In this document: one piece after another, positions 60,226 through 64,000 of the stretch | Layout of the letters: each line of letters opens with the position of its first letter | Position numbering within the stretch: the first letter of the stretch is position 1 | NCBI RefSeq assembly: GCF_021390515.1 | Contig: NZ_JAJUXI010000006.1 | Coordinates: 248,001-312,000 of the forward strand | DNA length: 64,000 nt | DNA from: Dyadobacter sp. CY326 | Lineage (GTDB): Bacteria; Bacteroidota; Bacteroidia; Cytophagales; Spirosomataceae | Direction: 5' to 3' | The notes under the pieces: generated by a model | Told to the model about the DNA's origin: nothing | What the model saw: the letters and a program-made list of their open reading frames with translations, nothing else | Databases searched by the model: none | Translations under genes and position numbers: made by a program

Positions 60226-61030
60226 TTTACAGCAAAGAACTGTCACCGCATTGGCGGGGGTTTTTGTGATCATTAGTTGCATTCTTTACAGTGAAGTGAC
60301 TTTCCTCATACTTTTCTGCACCATAAGTTCACTCACCCAGCTTGAATTTTACAAGCTCCTGGGTCTGGATGGAAATCAGCCGCTGACATATTATGGAACA
60401 TTCTGTGGCACAGTCATGATGTTACTTGCGTATCTGATAGAACAGAACTTTGTTCCGTTCGAAAATTATTTCATTATCAGTCCGCTGCTGTCCATGATAT
60501 TTTTCATCAAGCTTTATAAAAAGAATGACCTGAAACCATTTACCAACATTGGATTTACGTTTTTGGGGATCATTTACGTGGCGCTTCCTTTCGCATTGAT
60601 CATTGTGATGGCCACGCGCGGGGGAAACTACAATTATGAAATCGTGCTGGGGAGTTTGTTGCTGCTCTGGGCTTCGGACATTGGCGGCTATTTTGCCGGG
60701 ACAAAATTTGGCAAACGAAAGCTTTTTGAACGCATTTCACCCAAAAAATCGTGGGAAGGCGCCATAGGGAGCGCAGTCTTTGCAGCATTCATCGCGTTTG
60801 TGCTCGGTTATTATTTCCGTACCTTCGAACCCTGGAAATGGTATTGCATTGGAGCGATTATCGTGGTTGTAGGCACTTATGGGGATCTCGTGGAGTCGCT
60901 TTTCAAACGGAGCATTGCCATCAAAGACTCTGGAAGCAGTATTCCGGGTCACGGTGGATTTTTAGACCGGTTTGACGGTTTGCTTCTTTCCGCTCCGTTT
61001 ATCGTTACTTTTTTAAAGCTCTTTTCCTGA
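60197..61030 (+). CDS. cdsA: Phosphatidate cytidylyltransferase
   Basis: CdsA makes CDP-diacylglycerol from phosphatidate and CTP, the precursor of all membrane phospholipids. This 277-residue protein has eight membrane helices and the family signature KDSGSSIPGHGGFLDRFDGLL (in part, residues 241-262) plus KFGKRKLFERISPKKSWEGA. The start lies inside the DUF2007 gene (29-nt overlap), which is normal for this pair. The gene ends 7 nt before nothing notable; the 61031-61164 gap holds only a weak hairpin. Confidence 0.93.
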   Translation: MNQRLKNLSNLQQRTVTALAGVFVIISCILYSEVTFLILFCTISSLTQLEFYKLLGLDGNQPLTYYGTFCGTVMMLLAYLIEQNFVPFENYFIISPLLSMIFFIKLYKKNDLKPFTNIGFTFLGIIYVALPFALIIVMATRGGNYNYEIVLGSLLLLWASDIGGYFAGTKFGKRKLFERISPKKSWEGAIGSAVFAAFIAFVLGYYFRTFEPWKWYCIGAIIVVVGTYGDLVESLFKRSIAIKDSGSSIPGHGGFLDRFDGLLLSAPFIVTFLKLFS

Positions 61031-61164
61031 GCTGTCGGCATTAGTCGGCAAAAAGGGCAATGCCCTGGAAAATAGGTCGTTTGTAAATCAGGAGTAAATA
61101 TTTTTGGTTTGATTTTACAAATGCATTTGGTTTAACATTGATTTGGAATAACAATTCGGAACGA

Positions 61165-61911
61165 ATGATACGGAGTCTTTTTATATTTTTATTGATGCTT
61201 GCAGCTGTTACTGGCGCCCGCGACACATTTGCCCAAGGTGAACAAAGTGCGATTGTTTTTTCAGGAATGGTTGTTGGCGGAAAGACTACGGAAATTCTGC
61301 CCGGCGCTACGATTTTCATTGTCAATGCTGGACGCGGAACATTATCCAGAAGCGATGGTTCTTTTACAATCAAGGTTTTTCCAGGTGATAGCATTGTTTT
61401 CGGTTATGTTGGTTTCAAAAAACAATATCACGTCATTCCAAGAGGCTACAATTCAGACATTTACTCCGCGATCGTTGCGTTAAGAGAAGATGTTGTAACG
61501 CTTTCAGGCGTAACTATTTATCCTTATTCGACCGAAGAGGAGTTTAAAAAAGCATTCTTAGAATTGAAGTTGCCTGATCAGGCAGATCGCGATGCTTTGG
61601 CAAGAAGCACAGACCCGGATTACATTAACAGAATGGCTGCACAGGTGCCCAATAACGCACAGACCAATTATCGTTATTCGATGGATCAGCTGCTTTTTGG
61701 ACGCGAGTCAGCAGCTAATAAGGGTTTTGCAACCACATTTCCTTTTCTTAACCCATTTGCCTGGGCCAATTTTATCAAGTCCGTTAAGAAAGGGGATTTG
61801 AAACAAAAAGATTGGAGAAAAGACCTCAATGCGGCGCCGCGTGAAAATATCACGAAACAGGATTTCATTCCGCCGATGCCGGATAATGAGATCAAGAAAA
61901 ACGGCAATTAA
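61165..61911 (+). CDS. Carboxypeptidase-regulatory-like domain protein, exported
   Basis: This 248-residue protein has a signal peptide (SLFIFLLMLAAVTGARDTFAQ) and a carboxypeptidase-regulatory-like beta-sandwich (about 25-110, IVFSGMVVGGKTTEILPGAT). The rest is helical and polar, with YRYSMDQLLFGRESAANKGF and a Lys-rich NFIKSVKKGDLKQKDWRK. Such a domain is usual at the N-terminus of TonB receptors, but here there is no barrel, so it is a stand-alone form. Its role is not known. The ATG at 61165 is preferred to a TTG at 61138 as it gives a clean signal peptide. It ends overlapping the converging lpxH by 4 nt. Confidence 0.75.
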   Translation: MIRSLFIFLLMLAAVTGARDTFAQGEQSAIVFSGMVVGGKTTEILPGATIFIVNAGRGTLSRSDGSFTIKVFPGDSIVFGYVGFKKQYHVIPRGYNSDIYSAIVALREDVVTLSGVTIYPYSTEEEFKKAFLELKLPDQADRDALARSTDPDYINRMAAQVPNNAQTNYRYSMDQLLFGRESAANKGFATTFPFLNPFAWANFIKSVKKGDLKQKDWRKDLNAAPRENITKQDFIPPMPDNEIKKNGN

Positions 61912-62717
61912 CGTCCGCCTCTCGTAAACTTTTGTAGTGTAATATTTTGTCCGTCAAATGCGGCATAATGCTGCTGCGTGACCCATTCACCCAGATTAAT
62001 GTAACGCGCTCCTGCATTGACGGGTAGATCCAGCACAAGGTGACGGTGGCCGAAAACATAATAATCATGATGCTGCGCGTGCTCCACTTCGCGGCAATAT
62101 TGCAGCAACCATTCGTGATCTTCACCCATAAACCGCTCTTCGCCTTTGTTTACATTAGCAATGCGGCTTCTTTTAGACCATTCCTGCGCAATCCACATGC
62201 CTACATCGGGGTGGACAATCCGGAAAACAGATTGAAAAAAAGGGTTCTCAAAAACTTTTTTCAGAAACTTGTAAGTGCTGTCTCCTGGCCCTAATCCGTC
62301 GCCATGGCCGATCAGCATTGTTTTTGATCCCTGACTGGAATTGAATGTGAAGCTCACCGGATTGCGGAAAATAGGCGCTCCGATCTCGTCCGTCAAATAG
62401 CCGGACATCCACATATCGTGGTTTCCTGTAAAAATTATTATCTCAATTCCCTTGTCCGAAAGCTCAGCTAGCTTTCCCAGCAGCCGCACAAAGCCTTTCG
62501 GAATCGCCCGATTGTATTCAAACCAAAAATCGAAAATATCACCGACCAGAAAAATAACCTGCGCGTCGTGTTCAATTGCATTGAGCCAGCTTACGATAAG
62601 CTTTTCACGCTCACGGCTTTGTGGTGCGGAAGGAACGCCAAGATGATAGTCTGATGAAAAATAGGCGCGACGTCCGTCTTGCAAAAGGATCGTCTTTTTC
62701 TCAAAGATAAAATTCAT
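61908..62717 (-). CDS. lpxH: UDP-2,3-diacylglucosamine diphosphatase
   Basis: LpxH cleaves UDP-2,3-diacylglucosamine to lipid X in lipid A synthesis. This 269-residue calcineurin-type phosphoesterase has the metal motifs in order: SSDYHLGVP, VGDIFDFWFEYN, FTGNHDMW, IGHGDGLG and FGHRHLVL. Members of the family in Bacteroidota are about this length and have the longer central loop (HPDVGMWIAQEWSKRSRI). It is some 26 kb away from lpxD-lpxC/fabZ-lpxA, as is common. It converges with the carboxypeptidase-regulatory-like gene (4 nt overlap). Confidence 0.9.
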   Translation of the reverse strand: MNFIFEKKTILLQDGRRAYFSSDYHLGVPSAPQSREREKLIVSWLNAIEHDAQVIFLVGDIFDFWFEYNRAIPKGFVRLLGKLAELSDKGIEIIIFTGNHDMWMSGYLTDEIGAPIFRNPVSFTFNSSQGSKTMLIGHGDGLGPGDSTYKFLKKVFENPFFQSVFRIVHPDVGMWIAQEWSKRSRIANVNKGEERFMGEDHEWLLQYCREVEHAQHHDYYVFGHRHLVLDLPVNAGARYINLGEWVTQQHYAAFDGQNITLQKFTRGGR

Positions 62718-62821
62718 GCGAAAGTATAAATGCGCCGCAATTTACAATGTTCCTTTTAATTGGCACGGCGTGGTTTTTTAAAACGCTATTTCTAGATTGC
62801 ACCCGATTTAACCAATTCGAT

Positions 62822-63562
62822 ATGAAAAAACACTTCATTCAATTTCTGATAACGCTTTCCATTCTGTCGGTAAATGCACCATTATTCGCACAAGCCACCA
62901 AGAAAATTCAGGCGGATAAACAGCGTGCTGCCCAATGGAGGCCGGCGCAAGGCCAATATTATTTCAGCCATTCAATGGTTTTTGATTACGAAAATAAGGC
63001 TGAGCAGACGAAAGGCACCATCACCATTTATCTCGACCCGGTTAGCGGTGGAATGTGCTTTAAAAAGGAAAGCAGTTTCGGCAAAGGCGGCAAAGATTTT
63101 GATTTTGTAATCGGCTTTCCGGACGGAAAGTACATTTTCTGCGGATCAGATGACAATGGCAAAAAAATCAAAATTGTAGAAGCTGTGGGCGCATTGAAGC
63201 CCGGGCCGGATACAAAAGCGCAGGCGAAAGAAGATTTTGCCACATACTGGGCGCCGACTGGCAATAAGCGCGATGAGTTCGGTTTTGAAAGTTCAGAATA
63301 TGACGTGAGTTATGCCACTTCTGAAAGTAAAGACAAGGTTTGGCTGACTAAGACACCATTCAGCGTTTATCCGCTTTATGGTTTGGAGTTTGTAGAAAGT
63401 GCGGTTGCCATGCCCGTTTCTTTTGACTTCATGCATGTCCTGGAACCGAATCAGCTGATCAGTGAAATTAATTCAAAGGACACCATTTTGAAACTGAAAA
63501 GCTTTGGGAAAGATCCCCAAACAGTGCAGACGAAGACATATCCTGAGTTTAAAACAGAATAA
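62822..63562 (+). CDS. Exported hypothetical protein (246 aa)
   Basis: I do not recognise a named family. The protein has a signal peptide (FLITLSILSVNAPLFAQ) and a mature region of about 225 residues with mixed strands, including KAEQTKGTITIYLDPVSGGM, KDFDFVIGFPDGKYIFCGSD and WLTKTPFSVYPLYGLEFVES. It has few cysteines and looks like a single periplasmic or secreted domain. The ATG at 62822 is chosen for the signal sequence; the frame is open to 62747. It is divergent from lpxH and closes at the bidirectional terminator at 63561. Confidence 0.7.
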   Translation: MKKHFIQFLITLSILSVNAPLFAQATKKIQADKQRAAQWRPAQGQYYFSHSMVFDYENKAEQTKGTITIYLDPVSGGMCFKKESSFGKGGKDFDFVIGFPDGKYIFCGSDDNGKKIKIVEAVGALKPGPDTKAQAKEDFATYWAPTGNKRDEFGFESSEYDVSYATSESKDKVWLTKTPFSVYPLYGLEFVESAVAMPVSFDFMHVLEPNQLISEINSKDTILKLKSFGKDPQTVQTKTYPEFKTE

Positions 63563-63600
63563 AAATATAGCCGGCCCTGGAAAAGGCCGGCAATGTTTTT
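63561..63600. terminator. Bidirectional intrinsic terminator
   Basis: The arms GCCGGCC (63570-63576) and GGCCGGC (63585-63591) pair with flanking AAAAA and TTTTT stretches giving a long near-perfect inverted repeat. It lies between the converging unknown and DUF4494 genes. Confidence 0.85.
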
Positions 63601-64000
63601 ATTCAGTAACGGCCTCAGCTTCTGCACGTTCAGCCTTAACCTCCGAAAGTGGCCGCATATTAGCCGGAATTTCCTGCTCATCTTCCTCCGCGGTGTATGG
63701 AAACACATCGAGAATTGGCGTCAATGTAATGTCCGTTGTTTCGTATGGAATCAGGAAGTTGCGCATGCTTTCGTTGATCCTGTCCAATGCCTGCTGAATG
63801 CCGTCAGCATTTACAAGCATGTAATTCACGATTTTCTTTTCCTTGCCACTTTTTTCGTCCACCGAAAAATAGATGACTTTTGCCTTAAACCACTGTTCAC
63901 CTTCTTCGAATGCAAAAAGATCCGCAAGGCGCATGCGCGTAATGCTGGTCACACTAAAATCACTGGCTCCCGTTACAATTTGTTTGTAAAGTCTTGCCTC
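63599..64000 (-). CDS. DUF4494 domain protein (5' end outside window)
   Basis: The frame is open from the right edge, and the bases upstream of the GTG at 63952 keep coding (EARLYKQIVTGASDFSVTSITR), so the gene starts beyond the window. DUF4494 proteins are about 150-residue soluble proteins found almost only in Bacteroidota; typical segments are RMRLADLFAFEEGEQWFKAKV, DEKSGKEKKIVNYML and ETTDITLTPILDVFPY (in part). Function is unknown. The end is rich in Glu/Ala (SEVKAERAEAEAVTE). Confidence 0.85.
   Translation of the reverse strand, partial: EARLYKQIVTGASDFSVTSITRMRLADLFAFEEGEQWFKAKVIYFSVDEKSGKEKKIVNYMLVNADGIQQALDRINESMRNFLIPYETTDITLTPILDVFPYTAEEDEQEIPANMRPLSEVKAERAEAEAVTE

Noticed and set aside
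61050-61070. Terminator after cdsA
   Set aside because: The AGGGC/GCCCT stem is only 5 bp and has no T run.
1-64000. CRISPR array, insertion sequence or prophage
   Set aside because: No regularly spaced repeats, transposase, integrase, or phage structural genes were seen.

Overview
The window comes from a Bacteroidota genome, most likely family Spirosomaceae/Cytophagaceae and close to Dyadobacter. That placement is inferred from gene content and not from a marker search. The pointers are a fused lpxC-fabZ gene, TonB-dependent receptors with an N-terminal carboxypeptidase-regulatory-like domain, Bacteroidota-type promoter elements (TTTG about 19 nt upstream of TAnnTTTG), a DUF4494 gene, a DUF2007-cdsA pair and several secreted carbohydrate enzymes. 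I see no phage, transposase, integrase, plasmid gene or CRISPR array. Most of the window looks like ordinary chromosome.

Layout. 1-13 kb is accessory: a sugar-dehydrogenase-like HEAT-repeat protein with a hydroxypyruvate-isomerase-like TIM barrel, a small glycogen-binding-like domain protein, a TonB receptor, DoxX, an aldo/keto reductase, an M23 peptidase, a Tat-exported PLP enzyme, and a UPF0323 lipoprotein paired with a glutathionylspermidine-synthase-like ATP-grasp ligase. 13-24 kb holds an SDR/cupin pair and then a co-directional block: an exported unknown protein, two tandem AhpD-like proteins, a TonB receptor and an MFS transporter; after a terminator come DUF3179 and a FecA-like receptor. 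24-31.5 kb is carbohydrate and redox: PNPOx-like protein, GH2, CE15 esterase, SDR, a TetR gene with a b-type cytochrome-like membrane protein and a clear palindromic operator, GH43, and one CAU tRNA with an odd partial copy beside it. 31.6-36.2 kb is an HD phosphohydrolase followed by lpxD, lpxC/fabZ and lpxA (lipid A). 36.5-51 kb has a lipoprotein, MOSC protein, tsaD, tamB, an M16 peptidase, and two tandem PafA-like phosphatases. 51-64 kb is mostly housekeeping: NfeD/SPFH pair, acyl-CoA dehydrogenase, UDP-glucose dehydrogenase plus UDP-xylose synthase, pyrH-frr, a biotin carrier protein, dusB, CPBP protease-DUF2007-cdsA, lpxH and a DUF4494 gene cut by the window end.

How genes work together. 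lpxD, lpxC, lpxA and the distant lpxH cover early lipid A steps, and tamB serves the outer membrane. GH2, CE15 and GH43 together suggest trimming of glucuronoxylan or pectin-like side chains, but without a SusC/SusD pair. The 14.4-23.8 kb block looks like uptake and inner-membrane transport of an unknown ligand combined with thiol peroxidase-type enzymes. The best candidates for under-described biology are the UPF0323/ATP-grasp pair, the 14.4-23.8 kb block, and the tRNA-fragment/terminator leader in front of GH43.
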